From GCA-2686265 sp036010965 (GTDB lineage: Bacteria > Planctomycetota > UBA1135 > GCA-002686595): a stretch of DNA of 64,000 nucleotides. The translations under genes and the position numbers were made by a program. The stretch's first letter is position 1, and the number at the start of each line of letters is the position of its first letter. The stretch is taken from contig DASCMO010000059.1 in the NCBI GenBank assembly GCA_036010965.1, positions 14,117-78,116 on the forward strand. Direction: 5' to 3'. Below are positions 28,001 to 35,788 of the stretch, in pieces. The notes beneath the pieces are model-generated. The model saw nothing but the letters and a program-made list of their open reading frames with translations, was not told the origin of the DNA and did not search any database.

Positions 28001-28288
28001 GTCTGCTCCTACCAGAATCGCTCCTGGGTGGCCCTGCACGGTGAGGACCTCGCGCCGCCGCGCATGCAGCCCGCCGGCGGAGTCTTCAGCGCTCCGGTGG
28101 AGGTCGTCTTCGAGGCCGCTGGCGAGGTGCGCTACACCCTCGACGGCTCGCGCCCCAGCGCCGACTCGCCCCTGGTCGAGGGAACCCTGCGCATCGCCGA
28201 GGACGCGCGCCTGCGCGCAGCCACCTTCGCCCACGGCGTTCATTCCAGCGCCCCGGTCGGCGCGGACTTCCGCTTCGAGGCGCGCTGA
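25058..28288 (+). CDS. PQQ-like beta-propeller protein with inserted Rossmann domain and chitobiase-like C-terminus
   Basis: A 1076-residue exported protein. After a short signal (ALSAPAAGGDWPMFRADAQRS) it has PQQ-like propeller blades, each with a DGxVxALDAxxGxxxW pattern (residues about 25-440). The propeller is interrupted at about 444-570 by a Rossmann-like domain: GYCIDLEAGDAALASALA resembles SAM-methyltransferase motif I, with a later RLQRPGGGVCCFGP strand. Blades then resume (about 580-990), and a chitobiase/CHB_HEX-type domain with VRYTLDGSRPS ends the protein (about 1001-1076). The GTG start overlaps the msrA stop. Related planctomycete proteins are known only by annotation. Enzymatic activity is not established. 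Confidence 0.85.
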   Translation: MSAGRPVVASRIGLCAALTAALSAPAAGGDWPMFRADAQRSAHTSEPLPAELSPAWTYRPDHAPAPAWPNLARMRFDRAHHVAVAAGVVVFGGSVDGRVVALDAADGSERWSVFCEGPVRFAPAIDADLVFVASDDGFLRALDLQSGAVRWKRRGGPDGRRVLGNERVISRWPVRGGPVVRDGVVYFVAGIWPSDGVFVHALDAPTGRTLWVEDESGSLRMAQPHGGAEAESGVAAQGHLVASDELLLVPTGRAVPAAFRRSDGAFEYYRLQSESPRGGTATMASGKLFFNSGRFFDAKTGAAGGAAGSAGSAIAGLPDGIVTTSAKGLTVHRWQELEDGTRGLRPTLSVASVVADRSLIVCSEQAVAGGKGSLQRVDLRSGEVDWQLHDLSGSVLSLAAADGRLFASLDDGTILAFAAPATPAVEPALRGSSWPAPPAPDDRVEAAAAAILERSGVRAGYCIDLEAGDAALASALARQSELRVIALVADPARATAARERLAAEGLLGSRVSVHEASAADVADYPAWIADLVVSAASLSGAEVVHAAARRLQRPGGGVCCFGPVDSLTLDRRAALAGAGSWTHQYADPGNSTCSGDDVDGPLGMRWFREVDQRMTQRHGRGPAPLVHDGRIFSLGQDSLMAVDAYNGRVHWEASLPGILAGYQGDHLMGTAGVGGVACVAGDALFLRRGDHCLRFEAATGALAARFAAPAPTEGTEAIWGTIACEGGRLYGSLADPEHVVTYRYLNSGDLAVQLTESLTLFALDALTGAELWRHDAEHSIRHNALAIGGGRVFLIDRPQAKLDRTREVIEGSEHAPGTLRALDAASGAVLWEVDEAWGTLLAWGAAGDVLLMGYQPTRYSLRSEVGGRLAAFAASDGRALWSEEASYSSRPAIVGATVYAQGGAWDLARGTTMPFPFSRSYGCGVLACGEKLVVFRSATLGYSELADPARIQNFGGLRPGCWINAVPAAGLVLVPDGSAGCVCSYQNRSWVALHGEDLAPPRMQPAGGVFSAPVEVVFEAAGEVRYTLDGSRPSADSPLVEGTLRIAEDARLRAATFAHGVHSSAPVGADFRFEAR

Positions 28289-28295
28289 GGTTGAG

Positions 28296-29246
28296 ATGGC
28301 CGACGCGACCAGACCGCAGCTGGCGGAGTTCGAGGAGGCGGCGCGCCTCCTGAGCGGGATCCTGACGCCCACGCCGTTGGTCCCGAAGGAGGGCGCCGGC
28401 GGCGAGGTCCTGCTCAAGGTGGAGCTGGCCCAGCCTGCAGGCTCCTTCAAGGTGCGCGGCGTGTTCAACGCCGTGGCCCGCATGGACCCCGAGCGGCGCG
28501 CGCGGGGTATCAGCACCGTCAGCGCGGGGAACACCGCCAAGGCGCTGGCATGGGCCGGCCGGCACTTCGGCGTCTCTGCCCGCAGCCTGATGCCAGAGGG
28601 CGCGCCGCAGACCAAGATCGACGCCGTGCGCGCCCTGGGCGGGACCCCTGTGCTGGTGCCCGTCGAGGAGCTGTTTCGCTTCCTGCGCGAGGCCGGGTGG
28701 GAGGCGGAACCCTTTGCCTTTGTCCACCCCTGGATCGACCGCAACGTGCTCGTGGGTCACGGCACCATGGGGCTCGAGATCGCTGCCGAGTGTCCCGAGG
28801 TGGACACGGTCTTCATCCCGGTCGGCGGCGGGGGTCTGCTGGGTGGCGTGGGCAGCGCCTTGCGGGCCGTACTGCCGCATGTGCGGATCGTCGCCGTCGA
28901 ACCCGCCGGCTGCCCGGCTCTGCACGCCGCCCTGGCGCATGGCGCGCCCGTGATCGTGGACTGCGACACGATCTGCGATGGCGTGGCAGTGCCGGCCATC
29001 GCGGACGAGGTCTTCGGGCTGCTCAACGAGCTCGCCGACGAGGTGCTGCTGGTCGAGGAGGACGAGGTGCGCGCCGCGATCTGCGACCTGGCCGAGCGCG
29101 ACCACCTGGTCGCCGAGGGAGCGGGCGCCCTGGCCTTGGCGGCGGCGAGCCGGATGGACCCCTCTGTGCGCGGGCGGGCCGTCTGCATCGTCACAGGTGG
29201 GGGCATCGACGCAGACTTGCTGGCGGAGATCCAGGCCGGGGGTTGA
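28296..29246 (+). CDS. PLP-dependent threonine/serine dehydratase-like enzyme
   Basis: A 316-residue fold-type II PLP enzyme, likely deaminating threonine or serine, or racemising serine. The PLP-binding lysine is Lys52 in GSFKVRG; the SAGNTAKALAWAG segment and the glycine-rich phosphate loop VGGGGLLGG (about residue 175) are both present. There is no C-terminal ACT regulatory domain, so it is of the catabolic or racemase size class. ATG 28296 lies 7 bp after the propeller gene stop; the frame is open upstream but would overlap that gene. The last GGGIDAD segment is typical. Confidence 0.9.
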   Translation: MADATRPQLAEFEEAARLLSGILTPTPLVPKEGAGGEVLLKVELAQPAGSFKVRGVFNAVARMDPERRARGISTVSAGNTAKALAWAGRHFGVSARSLMPEGAPQTKIDAVRALGGTPVLVPVEELFRFLREAGWEAEPFAFVHPWIDRNVLVGHGTMGLEIAAECPEVDTVFIPVGGGGLLGGVGSALRAVLPHVRIVAVEPAGCPALHAALAHGAPVIVDCDTICDGVAVPAIADEVFGLLNELADEVLLVEEDEVRAAICDLAERDHLVAEGAGALALAAASRMDPSVRGRAVCIVTGGGIDADLLAEIQAGG

Positions 29247-29295
29247 GCCGGAGGGACCGGGACGGCCGCCGGAGGAGGGGGGCGCGGAGGGAGCG

Positions 29296-29323
29296 TTGTC
29301 CCCGGGCGGTGTGACGGTAGCAT
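29296..29323 (+). promoter_or_regulatory. Candidate promoter for the TonB receptor operon
   Basis: TTGTCC at 29296-29301 and TAGCAT at 29318-29323 are spaced by 16 nt in the 155-bp gap before the receptor gene. The ATG at 29402 lies about 78 nt downstream with GGAG close to it, so a conventional leader is expected here. Pattern-based only. Confidence 0.35.
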
Positions 29324-29401
29324 CAGGTCGTTGAGCCACGCCCCCTCGTCTCTCGTCCGGGCTGGTGCCAACATTCCCCAAACTCCGGAGAACACCACTC
29401 G

Positions 29402-31615
29402 ATGCCCTCCCTAATCTTCACCGCCGTCGCCGTCGCTTGCTCCATGGGTGCTCCGTGGCCCCTGGCCCTATGCCAGGGCCCGGAATCGCCGCTGGAGCCC
29501 GAGGTCGCACAGGACCCTGAGCCGCAAGGTGAGCCCGAGCCGGATCCCGAACCTGTGCCCGCCGCGCAGGCGCCGGACGGCGTGGTCGATCTGGGCGAGG
29601 TGATCGTCACGGCGCGCAAATGGGAGGAGAGCCTGGCCGGCGTGCCTCAGTCGGTGACGACCTTGACCGGCGACGACCTCGACGCCGCCGGCGCGCGCAC
29701 GGTGCGCGACATCTCCCTTCAGGTGCCAAACCTCCTGGTGACCGAGTTCACCGCCCGGCGCCTGAGCTTCCCCTACGTGCGCGGCATCGGTTCGGGCCAG
29801 GGCGAGCCGGCGGTGACGACCTACATCGACGGCGTGCCCCAGCTGAGCACCGGCGGCTCGAACCTGCCCCTGATGGGTCTGGAGCGGGTCGAGTTCCTGC
29901 GCGGACCCCAGCCCATGTACGGGCGAAACTCCCTGGGCGGGGTGATCCACCTGATCACAGCGCCCCCCGACGACGAGGCCACCTCCAGCCACGAGTTCAC
30001 CGCTGGCGAGCACGGCTTCATGGAGTACGGACTGTCCTATTCCGGCCCCCTTGGCTCGGACGGCGCGCTGTTCGGCATCGAGGGAATACGCTCGGTGCGG
30101 GATGGCTTCACACGCAACGATCTGACGGGCAATCTGGTCGACTCGCGCGATATGTACTTCGGCAGGGCGCAGCTCCTGCTCGAGCCGAGCGCTGACTCCG
30201 AGCTGCGCATCGCCATGCACGCGGAGCGCTCGCGCGACGGGGGCTTCGCCCTCTCCGATCTGGGCGGCCTGCGCGCGAACCCGCACAGCATCTCCCAGGA
30301 CTTCGAGGGAGAGGTGCGCCGTGACATCCTGGCGCCCTCGGCCACCTGGAGCCGGTACGGCAGCACGCTCGACTTCACCTCGATCACGGCCTTCCAGAGC
30401 TACGATCTGCTCGAGACCACCGACCTGGATTTCTCGCCCGGTGACTTCGCGCGTCGGCGAACGGAGGAGTCGCAGGACCACTTCAACCAGGAGTTCCGGG
30501 TCTCTTCCTCCGAGGACGCGCCGGTGCAGGTCGGCGGGAACGGTACGCTCAAGTGGATGGCCGGTGCGCACGTGTTTGTGGCGGACTCCGACAACTCCTC
30601 CGCCAACACCTTCGGCGTGGACAGTGGTCCGGGGATCGGCCTGCCACCCGCTGGCACGGTCGGCACGAACAGCGGTCGCTTCGAGGACCTGGGCGTGGGC
30701 CTTTTCGCCCAGGCGACCCTGACCCTGCACGAGCGACTCGACCTGACGGCCGGGTTGCGCTACGACCGCGAAGAGCGCCAGGCGGATCTGGCCAGCAGCA
30801 TGGAACTGGGCGGCTTTCCAATCGTTCCCTCCGAGGAGGAATCTCTGGCGGAGGACTTCGACCAGTTCTCGCCCCACATCGGCGCCTCCTACGCCCTCGA
30901 CAACGGCGTCCACGTCTACGCATCGCTCGCCGAGGGCTTCAAGCCCGGCGGCTTCAACCTCAGCTCGCCCGACGGGCCGGGAGCCTTCGACCCGGAGACG
31001 AGTAGCTCCTACGAGATCGGCCTGCGCCACTCCTGGGGACCGGCCAGCGTGCAGATGGCGTTCTTCCAGGTGGACTGGGACGACTTACAGATCTCACTCT
31101 TCGACCCCCTTACGGGTTCCGGCTTCGTGGACAACGCCGGGGAGGCGAACAGCCGTGGGCTGGAGGTCGAGCTGGACATGGCGGTCTGCGAGGGCTTGAG
31201 CCTGTTCAGCGGCCTGGGCCTGGTGGAGACGGAACTGGAGGAGTACGTGGACTCCTTCGGCCAGGACGACTCGGGGAACTCCCTGCCCTTCGCGCCCGAG
31301 ACGACCTCGCACCTGGGAGCACGCATGCACGGTGAGCTGGCGGGGGGCGCGCGCTGGTTCGCGCGTGCGGAAATCGTCGGCGTGGGAGACTACTTCTACG
31401 ATGCCGGGAACCTTGAGAGCGAGTCGTACCAGCTGCTCAACCTGCGCGCGGGGATCGAGCGCGGCGGCTGGCGCGTGGCCTTGTGGATGCGCAACGCCCT
31501 CGACGAGGACTACGTTCCGGTCGCCTTCCAGTCGAACCCGTCGAATCCGGCCCAGTTCGTGGGCGAAAGCGGCGCGCCCCAGCAGGTGGGTCTGTCGGTG
31601 AGCGTCAGCCTCTAG
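29402..31615 (+). CDS. TonB-dependent outer-membrane receptor
   Basis: A 737-residue TonB-dependent receptor for active uptake across the outer membrane. A signal region is followed by an unusual Glu/Pro-rich stretch (EPEVAQDPEPQGEPEPDPEP), then a TonB-box-like VVDLGEVIVTARK. The plug domain starts with LAGVPQSVTTLTGDDL and contains LRGPQPMYGRNSLGGVIH. A beta barrel with alternating aromatic strands fills the rest and ends in a terminal strand VGLSVSVSL. The plug style is that of siderophore/vitamin or CirA-like receptors. It is followed within 5 bp by two propeller genes, so uptake of an organic ligand handled by them is possible. Confidence 0.93.
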   Translation: MPSLIFTAVAVACSMGAPWPLALCQGPESPLEPEVAQDPEPQGEPEPDPEPVPAAQAPDGVVDLGEVIVTARKWEESLAGVPQSVTTLTGDDLDAAGARTVRDISLQVPNLLVTEFTARRLSFPYVRGIGSGQGEPAVTTYIDGVPQLSTGGSNLPLMGLERVEFLRGPQPMYGRNSLGGVIHLITAPPDDEATSSHEFTAGEHGFMEYGLSYSGPLGSDGALFGIEGIRSVRDGFTRNDLTGNLVDSRDMYFGRAQLLLEPSADSELRIAMHAERSRDGGFALSDLGGLRANPHSISQDFEGEVRRDILAPSATWSRYGSTLDFTSITAFQSYDLLETTDLDFSPGDFARRRTEESQDHFNQEFRVSSSEDAPVQVGGNGTLKWMAGAHVFVADSDNSSANTFGVDSGPGIGLPPAGTVGTNSGRFEDLGVGLFAQATLTLHERLDLTAGLRYDREERQADLASSMELGGFPIVPSEEESLAEDFDQFSPHIGASYALDNGVHVYASLAEGFKPGGFNLSSPDGPGAFDPETSSSYEIGLRHSWGPASVQMAFFQVDWDDLQISLFDPLTGSGFVDNAGEANSRGLEVELDMAVCEGLSLFSGLGLVETELEEYVDSFGQDDSGNSLPFAPETTSHLGARMHGELAGGARWFARAEIVGVGDYFYDAGNLESESYQLLNLRAGIERGGWRVALWMRNALDEDYVPVAFQSNPSNPAQFVGESGAPQQVGLSVSVSL

Positions 31616-31619
31616 GGCG

Positions 31620-33938
31620 ATGGACGGCATGTTGATGAGATCGCATTCGTGGTCGGCACTCCGTGCGCTCGCGCTCGCGGGTGCGCTCGCGTGTGGACTG
31701 ACGTCGCTGTTCTCCGCCTGCAAGGCCCTGAACTCCGACGAGCGCGACGCGGTCTCGCTTGAGGGCTCCTGGCTCTCCTGGCGCGGTCCCTGGCAGAACG
31801 GGACCTCGCGCGAGACAGACCTGCTCGAGACGCTGGTCCTCGACGGCGAGAACCACCTCTGGTCGCTGCCGCTCGCCGGGCGAGGGACACCGGTCGTGGC
31901 GGAGGGGCGCGTATTTGCCCTCGGCTACGAGGGCGAGGGCGCGGACCTGCAGGAGCTGTTGGTCTGCGTCGACGAGAGTTCGGGAGAGGTGCTGTGGGAG
32001 CGGCGCTGGAACGACCACCTCTCCGACTCGATCTACACGCGCTACGCCATCGGCAGCCCGACCATCGACCCCACGACCGGCGACGTCTTCGCCATGAGCA
32101 CGGCCGGCGAGTTGATGGCCTTCAGCGCTGACGGCGAGAAGCGCTGGCGGCACTCGCTGATGGCGGAATTCGGTCGCCTGACCTTCCCCAACGGCCGCAC
32201 GGGAGCGCCGGTCGTGGACGGCGAACTCGTGATCGTGCACGGGATCACATCGCACTGGGGTCCAGCGGGCCCGGCGCGCGATCGTTTCTACGCCTTCGAC
32301 AAGGAAACGGGGCGCCACGTCTGGTCCTCGACGCCGGGCGTGCGGCCGGTGGACAGCTCCTTCTCGATGCCCGTGCTCGAATGGCGCGGCGGCCGGAGGG
32401 TGCTTTACGCCACGACCGGCTGCGGCAACGTCGTGTGCCTCGACGCACGCAGCGGCGACCCGCTCTGGCGCTTCCAGCTCGCCTCTGGGGGCCTCAACTC
32501 AGCGCCGCTCGTGGACGGGGACCGGCTGATCGCCATCAACGGCAAGGAGAACTTCGACAACTCGACCATCGGCCGCATGGTGGCCCTGCGTCTGGGGGCC
32601 GAGCCGGAGCCGGGAGGGCGCGGACCGCTGGTTGTGGGCGCTGAGGCCGAGCTGTGGCGCAACGACCTGCTGGCCTTCACGAGTTCGCCGGTCCTGGTCG
32701 AGGACGCGATCTACCAGACCACCGCCGAGGGGTTCCTCTGCCGCGTGGACGCTGTGAGCGGGGTGGTGCAGTGGAAGGAGAAGCTGGCCCCCGATCAGAT
32801 CCACGCCTCGCCGGCGTGGGCGGACGGGAAGCTCTATGTGCCCATGAACGATGGCTCGTTCCACATCGTTCGTCCCGAGGCCGAGGGCGTCGAAGTGCTG
32901 TGCAGCGTCCAGCTGGAAGGCAATTGTCTCGGCGCCCCGGCGATCGCCAATGGCCGGGTCTACGTGCACACCACGGCCAGGCTCTATTGCTTCGGGAGCG
33001 GTGAGGCGCGCGCCGGCGAGATGCCGACGCCGGCCGAAGCTCCCCCCATCGGCGTGGCGGCGCGCTTGCAGATCGTTCCCGCCGATGTTCTCGTTCAGCC
33101 CGGTGAGCACGTCGATGTAGAGGTCCATAGCCTGGATGCCCACGGGGGAACGGTCGAGCGCGGATTGGAGGACGTCGCGTGGCGCGAGGCGCACGCGTGG
33201 GACCAGGAGGCGCTGGTGGACTTCGACAGCCTGGGCTTCACCGTCGTTCACGAGGCCGCCGGGACGCGCGTGGTGACCGCCAGCCTGGGCGGCGTGGAGG
33301 GGACGATGCGCGTGCGTGTCGTGCCCGAGTTACCCTTCACCGAGGACTTCGAGGACATCGCGCTCGCGACGCCGCACGCCGTGGAGGAGGGCGTTGTCTT
33401 CGCCACCCCGCCGAGCCAGTGGCTCGGAATCCGCAAGAAGTGGGAGGTGCGTTATCTCGAGGGGAGCAAGGTTCTGGCCAAGACCCTCGACGTGCCGCTC
33501 TTTCAGCGCTCGCAAGGCTTCATCGGGCACCCGCGCATGAGCGGCTACACCATGCGCGTGGACATCCGCACCGACGGCAACCGGCGCACGATGTCCAGCG
33601 CGGGCGTGATCAATCAACGCTACCTGATCCAGCTCAAGGGGAACTATCAGGCGCTCGAGGTGAGCTCCAACATGGAGCGCATCAAGGAATCGGTGCCCTA
33701 CAAGTGGAAAGCCGGCCTCTGGTACACTCTCGAGACGCGCGTGGACGTGGCTCCAGACGGGTCGGGCATCGTGCGCGCCAGGGTCTGGCCGCGCGACGAT
33801 CCGGCACCCGAAGCCTGGACCATCGAGGTACCGCACGCCCGTGCCCACACACACGGTTCTCCCGGTCTCTTCGGCTTCGCGCCGCAAAGTCGCTTCCGGG
33901 TGTATCTGGACAACATCTCGGTGACTCCGAATGAATGA
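31620..33938 (+). CDS. PQQ-like beta-propeller lipoprotein with C-terminal extension
   Basis: A 772-residue exported protein. The N-terminus has Cys residues in lipobox-like settings (ALACG, LFSACK). The propeller (about residues 45-465) carries the recurrent pattern of DGxVxxL, ALDxxTG and W strands. After a Pro-rich linker, a beta-rich module follows (about 480-565), and the last 200 residues resemble a concanavalin/DUF1080-like sandwich (GYTMRVDIRTDGNRRTMSS, RFRVYLDNISV). No PQQ-dehydrogenase calcium or disulfide motif is evident. Its end overlaps the next propeller gene by 8 nt. Confidence 0.82.
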   Translation: MDGMLMRSHSWSALRALALAGALACGLTSLFSACKALNSDERDAVSLEGSWLSWRGPWQNGTSRETDLLETLVLDGENHLWSLPLAGRGTPVVAEGRVFALGYEGEGADLQELLVCVDESSGEVLWERRWNDHLSDSIYTRYAIGSPTIDPTTGDVFAMSTAGELMAFSADGEKRWRHSLMAEFGRLTFPNGRTGAPVVDGELVIVHGITSHWGPAGPARDRFYAFDKETGRHVWSSTPGVRPVDSSFSMPVLEWRGGRRVLYATTGCGNVVCLDARSGDPLWRFQLASGGLNSAPLVDGDRLIAINGKENFDNSTIGRMVALRLGAEPEPGGRGPLVVGAEAELWRNDLLAFTSSPVLVEDAIYQTTAEGFLCRVDAVSGVVQWKEKLAPDQIHASPAWADGKLYVPMNDGSFHIVRPEAEGVEVLCSVQLEGNCLGAPAIANGRVYVHTTARLYCFGSGEARAGEMPTPAEAPPIGVAARLQIVPADVLVQPGEHVDVEVHSLDAHGGTVERGLEDVAWREAHAWDQEALVDFDSLGFTVVHEAAGTRVVTASLGGVEGTMRVRVVPELPFTEDFEDIALATPHAVEEGVVFATPPSQWLGIRKKWEVRYLEGSKVLAKTLDVPLFQRSQGFIGHPRMSGYTMRVDIRTDGNRRTMSSAGVINQRYLIQLKGNYQALEVSSNMERIKESVPYKWKAGLWYTLETRVDVAPDGSGIVRARVWPRDDPAPEAWTIEVPHARAHTHGSPGLFGFAPQSRFRVYLDNISVTPNE

Positions 33939-35496
33939 TCGACTGACCTCCGCTCTCTTCCCGGCCGCCGCGGCCCTGCTGATCCTCTCGACCGCTTCCC
34001 TCGCGCGAGCGGCGGGTGACTGGCCGCAGTGGGGCAACACCCAGAGCCGGAACATGGCCTGCGACGAGACGGGGCTGCCGAGCGACTTCGCGGCCGGCGA
34101 GTTCGTCGGTGCCAGCGACGAGATCGACATGTCCACCACGCGGAACGTGAAGTGGATCGCGAAGCTGGGCTCTCAGAGCTACGGGAATCCGACCGTGGCC
34201 CGCGGGCGGGTCTTCGTGGGTACCAACAACGACTCGCCGCGTGACGAGCGCTTGCGCGGCGATCGCAGCAACGTGTACTGCCTCGACGAGGCGACCGGCG
34301 AGATGATCTGGCAGCTCAGCGTGCCCAAGCTGGGGACGGGTAAGGTCAGCGACTGGGAGTACCTGGGCATCTGCTCGTCGCCCGCCGTGGACGGTGACCG
34401 CGTCTATCTGGTGACCAATCGTTGCGAGGTGATCTGCCTCGATTTTGACGGCATGGCCGACGGCAACGACGGCGACACGGACGAGGGTCAGTACCTGGCC
34501 GGTCCGGGGAAGCCGCCGATTGAGGTGGCCGACACCGACGCGGACATCATCTGGCGCCTGAACATGATCGACGAGTGCGGCGTCTTCCCGCACAACGTGA
34601 CTTCCAGCTCGGTGCTGGTCGCCGGCGACCGGTTGTGGGTGACGACCTCCAACGGGGTCGACTACGGCCATGTGGAGACGCCCGCGCCCTCCGCGCCGAG
34701 CCTGATCGTCGTGGATAAGCACACCGGCGAGCTGTTGGGCGAGGAAAGTTCGGGCTTGAGCCGGCGCATCTTTCACGCCAACTGGACCTCGCCGGCCTAC
34801 CTGCAGACCGACGAGTTGGAGCTCGCGATCTTCGGTGGTCCAGACGGGTTTTGCTACGCCTTCGATCCCGAGCCGGTGACCGACGAGGACGGCTATCCAG
34901 TCCTCGTGGAACGCTGGCGCTTCGACTGCAACCTCGCCGAGTACCGCGAGAAGGACGGCAAGTTTCTGCGCTACGCGACCCACGACGGGCCGAGCGAGGT
35001 GCTGGGGACGGCGGTCGTGTACGACGGCCTGGTCTACGCGGTGATCGGTCAGGATCCCGAGCACGGCGACGGCCTGGGGAACCTGGTCTGCATCGATCCC
35101 TCGGGCGAGGGCGACGTGACCGGGTCGAAACGGGTCTGGAACTACTCGAAGATTCACCGCTCGATCTCGACCATGTCGATCGCCGGCGGACTGCTGTTCG
35201 TCGCCGACTACGCGGGTTTCGTGTACTGCCTGGACGCCAAGACCGGCGAGGAGTTCTGGATCCACGACACGATGGGCCACATCTGGGGCTCGACCCTGGT
35301 GGCCGACGGCAAGGTCCATATCGGCAACGAGGACGGCTACCTGACGATCATCCCCGCGACGCGCGAGTACGAGAAGGAGAGCGTGCTTGAGATCGACATG
35401 ACCTCGCCGATCTACTCCTCGCCCATCGCCGCCAACGGAGTCCTGTACGTTGCCACCCACACGCACCTGTTCGCTCTGGGGGAAGCGAGCCGGTGA
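33931..35496 (+). CDS. PQQ-like beta-propeller secreted protein
   Basis: A 521-residue protein with a clean signal peptide ending near ARAAGDWPQWG, followed by propeller blades (VYCLDEATGEMIW, LIVVDKHTGELLG, VYCLDAKTGEEFW). An Asp-rich insertion (GMADGNDGDTDEGQYLAG, about residue 175) could bind calcium. It starts inside the end of the preceding propeller gene, so the pair is translationally coupled and cotranscribed with the TonB receptor. An electron-transfer role is not supported: I see no haem motif and no PQQ-binding signature. Confidence 0.85.
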   Translation: MNDRLTSALFPAAAALLILSTASLARAAGDWPQWGNTQSRNMACDETGLPSDFAAGEFVGASDEIDMSTTRNVKWIAKLGSQSYGNPTVARGRVFVGTNNDSPRDERLRGDRSNVYCLDEATGEMIWQLSVPKLGTGKVSDWEYLGICSSPAVDGDRVYLVTNRCEVICLDFDGMADGNDGDTDEGQYLAGPGKPPIEVADTDADIIWRLNMIDECGVFPHNVTSSSVLVAGDRLWVTTSNGVDYGHVETPAPSAPSLIVVDKHTGELLGEESSGLSRRIFHANWTSPAYLQTDELELAIFGGPDGFCYAFDPEPVTDEDGYPVLVERWRFDCNLAEYREKDGKFLRYATHDGPSEVLGTAVVYDGLVYAVIGQDPEHGDGLGNLVCIDPSGEGDVTGSKRVWNYSKIHRSISTMSIAGGLLFVADYAGFVYCLDAKTGEEFWIHDTMGHIWGSTLVADGKVHIGNEDGYLTIIPATREYEKESVLEIDMTSPIYSSPIAANGVLYVATHTHLFALGEASR

Positions 35497-35548
35497 GCGC
35501 CCGCGTCCGGGCGATGAGCGTGGGAGAGGCCCGCGGCGCGGGGCTGCG

Positions 35549-35788
35549 ATGAAGAAGTTCGTCTGGTTCCTCGTGTTGGTGCTGGCGCTGGCGCACTGGG
35601 ACTTCTGGTACTGGGACGACCGCAGCCTGGTGGCGGGCTTCCTGCCCGTCGGGCTCGCCTACCACGCGGCCTTCTCCCTTGCTGCGGGTGTGGTCTGGGC
35701 GCTGGTCGTGAAGTTCGCCTGGCCCGCGGGGGTCGAGCGCTGGGCGAGCGAGGGGGACGAGGATTCCGAGGGAGCGGAGCGGGAGTGA
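35549..35788 (+). CDS. DUF3311-like small membrane protein
   Basis: A 79-residue protein with two transmembrane segments (about residues 3-20 and 30-55) and an acidic C-terminus. The HWDFWYWDD loop and its position directly before a sodium:solute symporter match the YhdT/DUF3311-type small subunits seen with such carriers. ATG 35549 starts the hydrophobic segment; the frame is open to 35450 but that part overlaps the previous gene. Its stop overlaps the symporter GTG by 4 nt. A small GC hairpin (CGCCCG/CGGGCG) lies in the 52-bp gap upstream. Confidence 0.8.
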   Translation: MKKFVWFLVLVLALAHWDFWYWDDRSLVAGFLPVGLAYHAAFSLAAGVVWALVVKFAWPAGVERWASEGDEDSEGAERE

